Positions 13,547 to 21,690 of a DNA stretch of 29,851 nucleotides are shown one piece after another. The DNA is taken from positions 1 to 29,851 of the forward strand of contig CAJFQR010000006.1 of assembly GCA_904419105.1 (NCBI GenBank), in the 5' to 3' direction. Within the stretch, counting starts at the first letter, position 1; every line of letters starts with the position of its first letter. Source of the DNA: Candidatus Avimicrobium faecavium. Its GTDB lineage: Bacteria; Bacillota; Clostridia; Oscillospirales; Ruminococcaceae. Made by a program: the position numbers and the translations under genes. The notes beneath the pieces were generated by a model. That model did no database searches and had not been told where the DNA came from. It saw only the letters and a list, made by a program, of their open reading frames with translations.

Positions 13547-14842
13547 GTGCTTGAAACACTGAAGAATGCGTGGCAAATGGCGGATCTCCGGAAGAAACTG
13601 CTCTACACCGGTATGATCCTTCTGCTGTTCCGCATCGGCGCAGCGATTCCGGTCCCGTTCCTGGAGCCGGAAACTCTCAAGACTTATATCACCGAAGGCG
13701 GCAACTGGCTGGGTTACATCGACCTGCTCAGCGGCGGCGCCTTCGGCAATTCCACCCTGTTTGCTCTGGGCATCTCGCCCTATATCACGGCGTCCATCGT
13801 CATCCAGCTGCTGGCGGTAGCGATTCCCAGCCTGGAACAGCTCGCCAAAGAGGGCGAGGAGGGCCGCAAGGTTCTCAACCGCTACACCCGGTACGCCACC
13901 GTCATTCTCGGCGGCGTCCAGTCGGTAGCCTACTACTTCCTGCTGCGCAACTCCAACGCGCTGCTTTACACCGAAGGTGCCTCCGGCATCTTCTCCGCCG
14001 TGGTCATCGTCATCTCCTTCCTGGCCGGCGCCATGCTGGTTATGTGGATGGGTGAGCAGATCGACAACAAGGGCATCGGCAACGGCATCTCGATGATTCT
14101 CTTCGCCGGTATCGTCTCCCGGGCCTTCAGCCTGGTGAGCACCATGGCCACCGAGATCTATCTCGCGATCAACGGCATCATGAAGTACTGGTTCATCGTG
14201 CCCTTTACCATCGTGCTCTTCCTGGCGGCGGTGGTGTTCATCGTCATCATGACCAACGCCGAGCGCCGCATTCCGGTGCAGTATGCCCAGCGGGTGGTCG
14301 GGCGCAAGATGTACGGCGGCCAGTCCACCCACATCCCGATCAAGGTGAATATGTCCGGTGTCATGCCGGTTATCTTCGCCAGCTCGATCCTGTCCATCCC
14401 CACCACCATCGCCGGCTTTGTCGATGTGGACCCGGATGGCATCATGGGCAGCATTCTCAGCGTGCTGCGGTATGACGGCATCGTCTACGCCGTGCTCTAC
14501 TTCTTCCTGATCATGGCGTTCAACTACTTCTACATCTCCATCCAGTACAACCCGATGGAGATTGCCAACAACCTGCGTAAGAACAACGGCACCATCCCGG
14601 GCATCCGTCCCGGCAAGCCCACCGCGGACTTTATCGCCAAGGTGGTCAGCAAGGTCACCGTGGTAGGCGGCGTCTTCCTGGCGGTAATTGCCATCGGACC
14701 GATTCTGCTGTCCCGGCTGATGGGTGTCAACATCTCGCTGGGCGGTACCTCCATCATCATCGTGGTGGGCGTGGCCCTGGATACGGTCCGTCAGCTGGAA
14801 TCCCAGATGATGATGCGTCATTACAAGGGATTCCTCGAGTAA
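13547..14842 (+). CDS. secY: Protein translocase subunit SecY
   Basis: The 431-residue product has ten membrane segments. Typical SecY blocks are visible: an LRKKLLYTGMILLLFRIGAAIPVP start, the plug region LLSGGAFGNSTLFALGISPYITASI, GIGNGISMILFAGIV, and the ribosome-contacting loop AERRIPVQYAQRVVGRKMYGGQ. SecY forms the channel for exported and membrane proteins with SecE and SecG, which are not in the window. The start GTG directly follows the rplO stop; GAGGTGAT inside rplO serves as ribosome binding site. Confidence 0.97.
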   Translation: MLETLKNAWQMADLRKKLLYTGMILLLFRIGAAIPVPFLEPETLKTYITEGGNWLGYIDLLSGGAFGNSTLFALGISPYITASIVIQLLAVAIPSLEQLAKEGEEGRKVLNRYTRYATVILGGVQSVAYYFLLRNSNALLYTEGASGIFSAVVIVISFLAGAMLVMWMGEQIDNKGIGNGISMILFAGIVSRAFSLVSTMATEIYLAINGIMKYWFIVPFTIVLFLAAVVFIVIMTNAERRIPVQYAQRVVGRKMYGGQSTHIPIKVNMSGVMPVIFASSILSIPTTIAGFVDVDPDGIMGSILSVLRYDGIVYAVLYFFLIMAFNYFYISIQYNPMEIANNLRKNNGTIPGIRPGKPTADFIAKVVSKVTVVGGVFLAVIAIGPILLSRLMGVNISLGGTSIIIVVGVALDTVRQLESQMMMRHYKGFLE

Positions 14843-14863
14843 GGGAAGGAAGGAAAGTTAGTT

Positions 14864-15496
14864 ATGAAGCTCATTCTTCTGGGCGCGCCGGGCGCCGGCA
14901 AGGGGACCCAGGCGGAGTTCATCTGCGATAAGCTGTCGATCCCCAGCATCAGCACCGGCAACATCCTCCGGGAGGCCGTGAAGAACGGCACCGAGGCCGG
15001 CAAGGCCGCCAAGAGCTACATGGACGCCGGCGCTCTGGTCCCGGACGAGGTGGTCATCGCCATCCTCAAGGACCGCATCGCCGCCGATGACTGCAAGAAC
15101 GGTTTTATCCTGGACGGCTTCCCGCGCACCGTGCCTCAGGCCGAGGCGCTGGACCAGATGGGCGTCTCCATCGACGCCGCCATCGAGATCGATGTGCCCG
15201 ACGCGGTCATCGAGACCCGTCTCGGCGGCCGGCGCGTCTGCGAGAAGTGCGGCGCCAGCTACCACATCGTCAACAAGGCCCCCGCTGTGGAGGGCATCTG
15301 CGACAAGTGCGGCGGCAAGCTGATCGTCCGCAAGGACGACCAGCCGGAGACCATCAAGGACCGCCTGCGCGTCTATCACGAGCAGACCGCCCCGCTGGCC
15401 GACTACTACCGCAAGGCCGGCAAGCTCCACACGGTGGACGGCACCCAGGAGATCGGCGCCATCACCGCCCAGATCCTGAAGATCCTGGAGGCATAA
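14864..15496 (+). CDS. adk: Adenylate kinase, zinc-LID type
   Basis: The 210-residue enzyme converts ATP + AMP to 2 ADP in the cytosol. The P-loop GAPGAGKGTQ is at residues 7-16, the AMP-binding region includes STGNILRE, and the LID carries Cys126, Cys129, Cys146 and Cys149 (CEKC...CDKC), a structural zinc site typical of Gram-positive enzymes. DGFPRT is at residues 84-89. AAGGAAGG precedes the ATG. Its place between secY and map is standard in Bacillota. Confidence 0.97.
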   Translation: MKLILLGAPGAGKGTQAEFICDKLSIPSISTGNILREAVKNGTEAGKAAKSYMDAGALVPDEVVIAILKDRIAADDCKNGFILDGFPRTVPQAEALDQMGVSIDAAIEIDVPDAVIETRLGGRRVCEKCGASYHIVNKAPAVEGICDKCGGKLIVRKDDQPETIKDRLRVYHEQTAPLADYYRKAGKLHTVDGTQEIGAITAQILKILEA

Positions 15497-15498
15497 AC

Positions 15499-16245
15499 AT
15501 GGTCGTACTGAAAACAGCCCGTGAGCTGGATAAGCTCCGGGACGCCGGCCGGCTTTCGGCGATGGCGCTGCAGGTCGGCGGCGAGGCTGTCAAGCCCGGC
15601 GTCACCACCGCAGAGATCGACAGTAAGATCCACAAGTTTATCCTCTCTCAGGGCGCCAAGCCCTCCTTCCTCGGCTACGGGGGGTTCCCGGGCAGTGCCT
15701 GCATCTCGGTCAACGACGAGGTGATCCACGGCATCCCCGGGTCCCGCGTGATCCAGGAGGGGGACATCGTCTCCATCGATGTGGGAGCCTACTACAACGG
15801 CTACCACGGGGACAACGCCTTCACCTTCACCGCCGGCGCAGTGGCTCCGGAGGTCCAGCGGCTGCTGGACGCCACCCGGGAGAGTCTGCGCCGGGGCATC
15901 GCCGCCGCCATTCCCGGCAACCGCGTCGGGGACATCGGCTGGGCGGTCCAGAGCTATGTGGAGAGCCTGGGCTACGGCGTGGTCAAAGAGTATGTCGGCC
16001 ACGGCGTCGGCGCCAACCTCCACGAGGACCCGGAAGTGCCCAACTATGGGCGCCCGGGCCATGGGGTCCGGCTGGTACCCGGTATGGTCATCGCCATTGA
16101 GCCGATGATCACGATGGGTTCCCCCGCCGTCCGGGTCCTGGACAACGACTGGACGGTCGTCACCCGGGACCACAGCCCCGCGGCCCATTTTGAAAACACC
16201 ATCGCCATCACCGAAAACGGCCCGGTCATCCTGACCCAGGCCTGA
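15499..16245 (+). CDS. map: Methionine aminopeptidase, type I
   Basis: The 248-residue enzyme removes the starting Met from new proteins. All five metal ligands are visible: Asp94 (SIDVG), Asp105 (HGDNAF), His168 (GHGVG), Glu201 (AIEPM) and Glu232 (HFENT); His77 of the substrate site is also present. It lacks an N-terminal SH3-binding extension, so it is the short bacterial form. The ATG at 15499 follows GGAGG at about 7 nt, 2 nt after the adk stop. A longer frame upstream is only an overlap inside adk. Confidence 0.96.
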   Translation: MVVLKTARELDKLRDAGRLSAMALQVGGEAVKPGVTTAEIDSKIHKFILSQGAKPSFLGYGGFPGSACISVNDEVIHGIPGSRVIQEGDIVSIDVGAYYNGYHGDNAFTFTAGAVAPEVQRLLDATRESLRRGIAAAIPGNRVGDIGWAVQSYVESLGYGVVKEYVGHGVGANLHEDPEVPNYGRPGHGVRLVPGMVIAIEPMITMGSPAVRVLDNDWTVVTRDHSPAAHFENTIAITENGPVILTQA

Positions 16246-16256
16246 AGGGGTGCGCG

Positions 16257-16523
16257 ATGATGCCCGTGGGATGCGTGGTGCGCGCCCTCTCCGGCAAGGA
16301 GAAGGGGCGGCTGCTCGCAGTGGTGGGGGAGCGGGATGGCCGGCTGCTGATCGCCGATGGCAGGCACCGGCTGCTCATCGCCCCAAAGGGGAAAAACCCC
16401 CGCCATCTGCTGGACACCGGGGCACGGCTCACCTGTGAGGAGCTGCGCACCGACCGCCAGCTGCGGCGCGCACTGCGCCGGATCGCAGAGGAACAAGAGA
16501 AGGAGGGACCCGGTCGTGTCTAA
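16257..16523 (+). CDS. KOW-domain RNA-binding protein (L14e-like)
   Basis: The 88-residue product has a KOW-type start (GCVVRALSGKEKGRLLAVVGERDGRLLIADG) and a Lys/Arg-rich C-terminal helix (CEELRTDRQLRRALRRIAEEQ). Such proteins, distantly like the archaeal/eukaryotic ribosomal protein L14e, are common between map and infA in Clostridia, but their role is not established; an accessory ribosome or rRNA-binding role is inferred from the fold and position. ATG at 16257 and 16260 both fit the AAGGGG at 16245-16250. Its last 8 nt overlap infA, so the two are coupled. Confidence 0.85.
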   Translation: MMPVGCVVRALSGKEKGRLLAVVGERDGRLLIADGRHRLLIAPKGKNPRHLLDTGARLTCEELRTDRQLRRALRRIAEEQEKEGPGRV

Positions 16524-16734
16524 GGACGATGTAATCGAGATCGAAGGTGTCGTGCTCGAGGCGCTGCCCAATGCGCAGTTCAATGTGGAGCTGCCCAACG
16601 GGCACAAGATCCTCGCGCACATCTCCGGTAAGCTGCGGATGAACTACATCCGCATTCTGCCCGGGGATAAGGTCACGGTGGAGATGTCTCCCTACGACCT
16701 GACGAAGGGGCGCATCACCTGGCGCTCCAAGTAA
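16516..16734 (+). CDS. infA: Translation initiation factor IF-1
   Basis: The 72-residue product (MSKDDVIEIEGVVLEALPNAQFNVEL...) is a single OB-fold S1-type domain with the family blocks GHKILAHISGKLRMNYIRILPGD and YDLTKGRITWR. IF-1 occupies the A site during initiation. The start is GTG at 16516, with GGAGGG (16503-16508) 7 nt upstream; it overlaps the KOW gene by 8 nt. The earlier in-frame ATG at 16357 lies deep inside the KOW gene and is rejected. Confidence 0.96.
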   Translation: MSKDDVIEIEGVVLEALPNAQFNVELPNGHKILAHISGKLRMNYIRILPGDKVTVEMSPYDLTKGRITWRSK

Positions 16735-16780
16735 AGAGTTTTTCTACCAAGCGGTTTTTCAGATAAGGAGGTAGTTCCAA

Positions 16781-16894
16781 GTGAAAGTAAGACCTTCCGT
16801 AAAGCCTATGTGCGAAAAATGCAAGGTTATCAAGCGCAAGGGCCGTGTCATGGTCATCTGCTCGAACCCCAAGCATAAGCAGCGTCAGGGCTGA
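16781..16894 (+). CDS. rpmJ: 50S ribosomal protein L36
   Basis: The product has 37 residues, starting at GTG 16781 (MKVRPSVKPMCEKCK...). The zinc site is complete: Cys11, Cys14, Cys27 and His32. AAGGAGG is 8-10 nt upstream. L36 is the smallest large-subunit protein. Placement between infA and rpsM is universal in Bacillota, which supports this short call. Confidence 0.96.
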   Translation: MKVRPSVKPMCEKCKVIKRKGRVMVICSNPKHKQRQG

Positions 16895-16927
16895 TCGTAA
16901 CAATTTTGATGGAGGTGCAACAAGAAT

Positions 16928-17296
16928 ATGGCTCGTATTGCCGGTATTGATCTGCCGAGAGACAAGCGCATTGAGATCGGTCTCACCTATATCCTCGGCA
17001 TCGGTCGTAAGACTGCTAACGATATCCTCGCCGCCACCGGTGTCAACCCCGACACCCGGGTCAAGGACCTCACCCTCGAGGACGAGACCAAGCTGCGTGA
17101 CTACATTGACAAGAACCTGACCGTGGAAGGCGATCTGCGGCGGGATACGGCGCTGAACATCAAGCGGCTGACCGAGATCGGCTGCTACCGCGGCGTCCGC
17201 CACAGAAAGGGCCTGCCTGTCCGGGGCCAGCGTACCAAGACCAACGCCCGCACCCGCAAGGGCCCGAAGAAGACCATCGCCAACAAGAAGAAGTAA
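16928..17296 (+). CDS. rpsM: 30S ribosomal protein S13
   Basis: The 122-residue product opens MARIAGIDLPRDKRIEIGLTYI and has the helix-hairpin-helix GIGRKTANDILAATGV, then RGVRHRKGLPVRGQRTKTNARTRKG-type text and a basic tail (KKTIANKKK). S13 contacts P-site tRNA and L5. TGGAGG lies about 11 nt before the ATG. Only 33 nt separate it from rpmJ, too short for the pseudoknot by which S4 controls this point in E. coli. Confidence 0.97.
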   Translation: MARIAGIDLPRDKRIEIGLTYILGIGRKTANDILAATGVNPDTRVKDLTLEDETKLRDYIDKNLTVEGDLRRDTALNIKRLTEIGCYRGVRHRKGLPVRGQRTKTNARTRKGPKKTIANKKK

Positions 17297-17311
17297 TCAG
17301 GAGGGATAGAT

Positions 17312-17716
17312 ATGGCTAAGGCTGTAACCAAAAAGGCGGCTGCTACCCGCAGACGCCGTGAGCGCAAGAATGTCGAGCGCGGCGCTGCGCATATCCAGTC
17401 CACCTTCAACAACACCATCGTCACCATCACCGATACCAACGGCAACGCCCTGTCCTGGGCCAGCGCCGGCGGCCTGGGCTTCCGTGGCTCGAGAAAGAGC
17501 ACTCCCTTTGCCGCGCAGACCGCTGCCGAGACCGCTGCCAAGGCTGCGATGGAGCATGGCCTCAAGACCGTTGAAGTGTATGTTAAGGGCCCCGGCGCCG
17601 GCCGTGAAGCCGCCATCCGCGCCCTGCAGGCGGCCGGCCTCGAGGTGACCATGATCAAGGATGTCACCCCGATCCCGCACAACGGCTGCCGCCCGCCCAA
17701 GAGAAGAAGAGTATAA
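17312..17716 (+). CDS. rpsK: 30S ribosomal protein S11
   Basis: The 134-residue product contains AHIQSTFNNTIVTITDTNGNALSWASAG-type sequence, GFRGSRKSTPFAAQ, and ends with PHNGCRPPKRRRV, the S11 signature. S11 lies on the platform near the E site. CAGGAGGG precedes the ATG by about 7 nt. It follows rpsM at 15 nt and precedes rpsD at 18 nt. Confidence 0.97.
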   Translation: MAKAVTKKAAATRRRRERKNVERGAAHIQSTFNNTIVTITDTNGNALSWASAGGLGFRGSRKSTPFAAQTAAETAAKAAMEHGLKTVEVYVKGPGAGREAAIRALQAAGLEVTMIKDVTPIPHNGCRPPKRRRV

Positions 17717-17734
17717 CGGAGGAGGAACCAACAA

Positions 17735-18328
17735 ATGGCTAAGAATAGACAGCCCGTTCTGAGAAGATGCAAGACTCTGGGCCTTTCCCCCGCGGTTCTT
17801 GGTTACTCCAAGGAGACCAACCGCAAGCCCAAGCAGACCCGCCGCAAGCAGTCCGAGTACGGCATGCAGCTGGCCGAGAAGCAGAAGCTCAAGTTCATCT
17901 ACGGCGTGCTGGAGAAGCAGTTCCACGGTTACTTCGTCCGCGCCGAGCGCAAGAGCGGCAACACCGGTGAGGTCCTGCTGCAGGAGCTGGAGCGCCGCCT
18001 GGACAATGTGGTCTTCCGCATGGGCTACGCCAACACCCGCCGCGAGGCCAGACAGCTGGTCAACCACGGCCACTTCACCGTCAACGGCCGCCGGGTCAAC
18101 ATTCCGTCCTTCCAGGTACGCCCCGGGGACGAGGTCGCTGTCTGCGAGAAGAGCCGCAGCTCCGAGAAGTTCAAGACCCTGATCGAGCAGAACGGCAAGA
18201 ACCCCACCCCCAAGTGGATCGAGAAGGCCGCCGATGCCTTCGAGGGCAAGATCGTTGCCATGCCCGCCCGTGAGGACATCGACTACGATGTAGCCGAGCA
18301 CCTCATCGTCGAGCTGTACAACAAGTAA
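17735..18328 (+). CDS. rpsD: 30S ribosomal protein S4
   Basis: The 197-residue product has an N-terminal domain with a single Cys12, so it is the zinc-free form, and an S4 RNA-binding domain from about residue 90 (RLDNVVFRMGYANTRREARQLVNHGHFTVNGR). S4 starts small-subunit assembly. GGAGGAGG precedes the ATG. In B. subtilis rpsD lies elsewhere; here it stays between S11 and rpoA as in most Clostridia. Confidence 0.97.
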   Translation: MAKNRQPVLRRCKTLGLSPAVLGYSKETNRKPKQTRRKQSEYGMQLAEKQKLKFIYGVLEKQFHGYFVRAERKSGNTGEVLLQELERRLDNVVFRMGYANTRREARQLVNHGHFTVNGRRVNIPSFQVRPGDEVAVCEKSRSSEKFKTLIEQNGKNPTPKWIEKAADAFEGKIVAMPAREDIDYDVAEHLIVELYNK

Positions 18329-18362
18329 TCACCCCTGAGCAGTCAGCAAGGAATGCGATACA

Positions 18363-18394
18363 GGGCTTTTTCCGGCGGGAGCCGGGGAGAGCCC
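18363..18394 (+). promoter_or_regulatory. Hairpin in the rpsD-rpoA gap
   Basis: GGGCT (18363-18367) pairs with AGCCC (18390-18394), and inside it CCGGC/GCCGG (18372-18385, loop GGGA). There is no T-run directly after it, so it looks like a processing or translation-tuning structure ahead of rpoA rather than a terminator. Confidence 0.45.
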
Positions 18395-18416
18395 GCGAAA
18401 AGGGAGGGTTTTTTAT

Positions 18417-19373
18417 ATGGTAAAGATCATTGAGCCGAAGATCATCACCGATGAGCTCAAGCCCGACGGTTCGTACGGCAGATTCATCGCGGAACCGCTG
18501 GACAGAGGATTCGGCATTACCTTGGGCAACAGCCTTCGTCGTGTGCTCCTCTCCTCGCTTCCCGGTGTGGCCGTCCTGTCTGTGAAGATCGACGGCGTGC
18601 AACATGAGTTCTCGACCATCCCCGGCGTCAAGGAGGATGTGACGGAGATCATCCTGAACATCAAGGGCCTGACCGCCAAGCTGTATACCGAGGAGCCCAA
18701 GACCGTCCGCATCGAGGCGACGGGCCCCTGCGAGGTCACAGCCGGGAGCATCGAGACCGATGCTGAGGTGGAAATTCTTGACCCGAGCATGCACATCGCC
18801 ACCCTGGGCGAGGGTGCCAAGCTCAGTATGGATATCACCCTGAAGAAGGGCCAGGGCTATGTGTCCGCCGATAAGAACAAGGCCGCGGAGCTGCAGAAGG
18901 CCCCGCTGGGCACCATCGCGGTGGACAGCATCTTTACCCCTGTGCTCAAGGTGAACTACACGGTGGACAACACCCGCGTAGAGCAGATTACCGATTACGA
19001 TAAGTTGACTTTGGAAGTTTGGACAGACGGCACCATCTCCGCCAAGGAGGCTGTCAGTCTGGCCGCCAAGATCCTCAATAGACAGCTCAACCACTTTGTT
19101 GAACTCTCCGATGAGATCGCCGGAACCGAGATCATGGAGAAAAAAGAGGATACCGGAAAAGAAAAGGTACTTGAGATGACCATTGAAGAGCTTGACCTGT
19201 CGGTGCGGGCATTCAACTGCCTGAAGCGCGCAGGGGTGAACTCGGTCAACGACCTGATCAACAAGTCCCCTGAGGAAATGATGAAGGTCCGTAATCTCGG
19301 TAAGAAGAGCCTGGAAGAGGTCGTATCGAAGCTGCGATCCCTGGGTCTGGACTTTAACAAGGAAGAGGAGTAA
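18417..19373 (+). CDS. rpoA: DNA-directed RNA polymerase alpha subunit
   Basis: The 318-residue product has the assembly domain (about 1-230; FGITLGNSLRRVLLSSLPG near residue 32) and the C-terminal domain (about 255-310; LSVRAFNCLKRAGVNSVNDL and NLGKKSLEEVVSKL) that reads UP elements and activators. A charged linker (MEKKEDTGKEK) joins them. GGGAGGG is 8 nt before the ATG at 18417. An 88-nt gap with a hairpin separates it from rpsD. Confidence 0.97.
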   Translation: MVKIIEPKIITDELKPDGSYGRFIAEPLDRGFGITLGNSLRRVLLSSLPGVAVLSVKIDGVQHEFSTIPGVKEDVTEIILNIKGLTAKLYTEEPKTVRIEATGPCEVTAGSIETDAEVEILDPSMHIATLGEGAKLSMDITLKKGQGYVSADKNKAAELQKAPLGTIAVDSIFTPVLKVNYTVDNTRVEQITDYDKLTLEVWTDGTISAKEAVSLAAKILNRQLNHFVELSDEIAGTEIMEKKEDTGKEKVLEMTIEELDLSVRAFNCLKRAGVNSVNDLINKSPEEMMKVRNLGKKSLEEVVSKLRSLGLDFNKEEE

Positions 19374-19410
19374 TCGATTCCTCAGGTACAGGTAAAAGGA
19401 GTGAACATAA

Positions 19411-19752
19411 ATGCCCGGTACACGCAAACTCGGTCGTACCGCCGACCACAGAACCGCCATGCTCAGAGCAATGGTGACCTATCTGATGGAGAACGGCAAG
19501 ATCGAAACCACTGTGACAAGAGCAAAGGAAGTTCGTTCGGTCGCTGAGAAGATCATCACCACCGCCAAGCGCGGCGACCTGCACGCCAAGCGTCAGGTCT
19601 TCTCCTTCATCACCAAGGAGTCGGTGGCCAAGAAGGTCATCGATGAGATCGCCCCGAACTACGCCGAGCGCAACGGCGGTTACACCCGGATCATCCGCAC
19701 CGGCCCCCGCCGCGGCGACGCCGCCGAGATGGCCATCATCGAGCTCGTCTGA
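19411..19752 (+). CDS. rplQ: 50S ribosomal protein L17
   Basis: The 113-residue product opens MPGTRKLGRTADHRTAMLRAM and includes IETTVTRAKEVRSVAEKIIT and a Gly/Arg-rich end (GGYTRIIRTGPRRGDAAEMA). It is the short, single-domain form. It is the last gene of the operon; the ecfA/ecfT/truA genes that often follow in Bacillota are absent, and a strong terminator comes 27 nt later. AAAAGGAG precedes the ATG. Confidence 0.97.
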   Translation: MPGTRKLGRTADHRTAMLRAMVTYLMENGKIETTVTRAKEVRSVAEKIITTAKRGDLHAKRQVFSFITKESVAKKVIDEIAPNYAERNGGYTRIIRTGPRRGDAAEMAIIELV

Positions 19753-19779
19753 GCCCGGACCATACACCGGTCATAGTAA

Positions 19780-19822
19780 GGGACCGAAGGTTTCGCCCCA
19801 GGGCGGCCTTCGGTCCCTTTTT
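19780..19822 (+). terminator. Terminator of the ribosomal operon
   Basis: A perfect 11-bp stem, GGGACCGAAGG (19780-19790) with CCTTCGGTCCC (19807-19817), encloses a smaller GCCC/GGGC hairpin, followed by TTTTT. Confidence 0.95.
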
Positions 19823-19870
19823 GTGTTGGAGCGGCCACAAATTTTTCGGGGTTTGTTCAGAATTGTGCCC

Positions 19871-19900
19871 TTGCCCCAGCCGCCCTCTCTGTGGTACGAT
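19871..19900 (+). promoter_or_regulatory. Promoter of the substrate-binding lipoprotein gene
   Basis: TTGCCC (19871-19876), 18 nt, TACGAT (19895-19900), with an extended -10 TG (TGG-TACGAT). An AT-tract (CAAATTTTTCG) lies about 25 bp upstream of the -35 box and may act as an UP element. Confidence 0.65.
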
Positions 19901-19933
19901 AGAAAGAGATTTTTGATTAGGAACGATGATGCG

Positions 19934-21502
19934 ATGACCATTTCCCGTCTGTCCCGGGCCCTTTCGCTGCTGCTGGCGGTGCTCCTCTGTGTCGGGGGAC
20001 TTGCCGGCTGCGGCGGCAGCCCGTTTATCCTCCGGCTCGCAGTGAGCGGCCCCGCCGGTACCTTTGACCCCCAGTATGCCGCCGACGACGCCTCCAAGCT
20101 GGTGGCCGCCAATGTCTTCGAGGGCCTCCTCGTCGAAGGGGAGGACGGCACCCTCGCCCCCGGTGTCGCCGAGAGCTACACCGTCTCCGCCGACGGCCGC
20201 ACCTACACCTTCACCCTCCGGGAGGACGCCGCCTGGTCGGACGGCACCCCGGTGACGGCGGCGGACTTTGTCTTTGCCCTCCGGCGGCTCTTCACCCCCG
20301 GGGCGGAATCCCCCTATGCCGAAAACCTGCTGGCGGTGGAAAACGCCGCCGCGATCCTCGCCGGGGAGCGGGAGCCCTCCGCCCTCGGGGTCCGGGCGGA
20401 CGGGGACCGCACCCTGGTGCTCACCCTCTCCACCGCCGATGACGGGATCCTCTCGGTGCTGGCCCAGTGGTACTGCGCCCCCTGCAACGAGGCCTTCTTC
20501 ACCGCCCAGCGGGGCCGCTACGGCCTGGAGATGGACACCACCCTCTACAACGGCCCCTTCCGCATCACCAAGTACGCCGACGGGGAGATCCGCCTGCGCC
20601 AGAACCCGAACTACCACTCGGACAGCGAGACGGTGCTCTACGGGGCGAACATCACCCTTGGCGCCGATCCGCTGGAGGCCTTCCTCGCCGGGCAGAGCGC
20701 CGTGGCCCCGGTACCCGCCGAGCGCCTGAGTGAGGTGGCGGATGCCACCCTCCTCACCGTCCAGGATACCACCTACGCCCTCCTCTTCAACACCCAGAGC
20801 AGCCTGCTGGGCAACTCTTCGATCCGGCTGGCCCTGGCCGCCAGCCCCGACCGGGAACAGATCGCCGGGGTGCTCACCGGCGGCCGGGTGGTCACGAACG
20901 ACCTGGTGCCGGACGCCGCCGCCGAGCGGGGCCAGAACTACCGGGACGCTGCCGGCGGCCTCTCTGCCCTCACCGCCGGGGAGGATCTCTACACCCTCTT
21001 CCGGGAGGGCCTTGCCGCCGAAGGGGAGACACGGCTGCCCTTTACCGAGCTGCTGGTGCCGGATACCCTCACCGACCGCCAGGCCGCCGGTATCGTCCAG
21101 GGCTGCTGGCAGGATACCCTCGGCGCCAGTCTCAATGTGATGCCCCTCTCCACCGGGGAGCTTGCTGCCCGTGTGACCTCCGGTGACTACGACATCGCCC
21201 TCTATCCCCTCACCAGCACCACCGCCTCATCGCTGCTCGGGGCCTTCGCCTCGGACAGCGACCGCTACCGCACCGGCTGGACCAGCGAGGAGTACGACAG
21301 CCTGCTGGCCTCCGCCGCCCAGGGCAGCGGCAGTGCGGCCATCCGCTCGCTGCGCCAGGCGGAGCAGCTCCTCGTTCAGCAGGCGGTGGCGGTGCCCTTC
21401 TATGCTTCAGCCAGCAGCTACGCCGTCGACCCGTCGGTCACCGGGCTGCGGCTGGACGCCGCCGGCGGCACCCTCTACCTCAAATACGCCGCCGAGGCCT
21501 GA
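19934..21502 (+). CDS. ABC transporter substrate-binding lipoprotein, family 5 (oligopeptide type)
   Basis: The 522-residue product has a type II signal peptide with lipobox LAGC (Cys26), then the SBP family 5 pattern: FDPQYAADDASKLVAANVFEGL, YTFTLREDAAWSDGTPVTAADFVFALRRL, and NGPFRITKYADGEIRLRQNPNY. It would bind peptides or similar solutes outside the membrane and pass them to an ABC permease. No permease or ATPase gene is adjacent, so it is an orphan binding protein. The ATG at 19934 is chosen for the signal peptide; its ribosome binding site is weak (AGGA, 11 nt). A longer frame beginning inside rplQ is not credible because a terminator lies between. Confidence 0.88.
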   Translation: MTISRLSRALSLLLAVLLCVGGLAGCGGSPFILRLAVSGPAGTFDPQYAADDASKLVAANVFEGLLVEGEDGTLAPGVAESYTVSADGRTYTFTLREDAAWSDGTPVTAADFVFALRRLFTPGAESPYAENLLAVENAAAILAGEREPSALGVRADGDRTLVLTLSTADDGILSVLAQWYCAPCNEAFFTAQRGRYGLEMDTTLYNGPFRITKYADGEIRLRQNPNYHSDSETVLYGANITLGADPLEAFLAGQSAVAPVPAERLSEVADATLLTVQDTTYALLFNTQSSLLGNSSIRLALAASPDREQIAGVLTGGRVVTNDLVPDAAAERGQNYRDAAGGLSALTAGEDLYTLFREGLAAEGETRLPFTELLVPDTLTDRQAAGIVQGCWQDTLGASLNVMPLSTGELAARVTSGDYDIALYPLTSTTASSLLGAFASDSDRYRTGWTSEEYDSLLASAAQGSGSAAIRSLRQAEQLLVQQAVAVPFYASASSYAVDPSVTGLRLDAAGGTLYLKYAAEA

Positions 21503-21521
21503 ACGCAGGCCCCACTGCACA

Positions 21522-21546
21522 GGCGCCCGATCTGGGCGCCTTTTTT
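21522..21546 (+). terminator. Rho-independent terminator after the SBP gene
   Basis: A perfect 7-bp stem GGCGCCC/GGGCGCC (21522-21528 with 21534-21540), loop GATCT, then TTTTTT. Confidence 0.92.
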
Positions 21547-21690
21547 GCAGGAAAAAAACCAAGCCAGCCGTCCCGCCCTCCGAAAGATACCGGGAAATTT
21601 TCCGGCCATTTTTGTGGGAATTGCCGGTTTCCGGGGAAAAGTTTGGCAGAATGCCGAAATGGAGTTCAACAGAGGGTAATTTATCCTCAG

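Noticed and set aside
13073..14821. A 582-codon open frame opposite rplO and secY
   Set aside because: Its His/Asp/Gly-rich product is typical of antisense reading of membrane-protein codons; no start signals or homology pattern are visible.
16895..16927. A possible S4-binding pseudoknot before rpsM, as in the E. coli alpha operon
   Set aside because: Only 33 nt lie between rpmJ and rpsM, with no pairing segments of the needed size.
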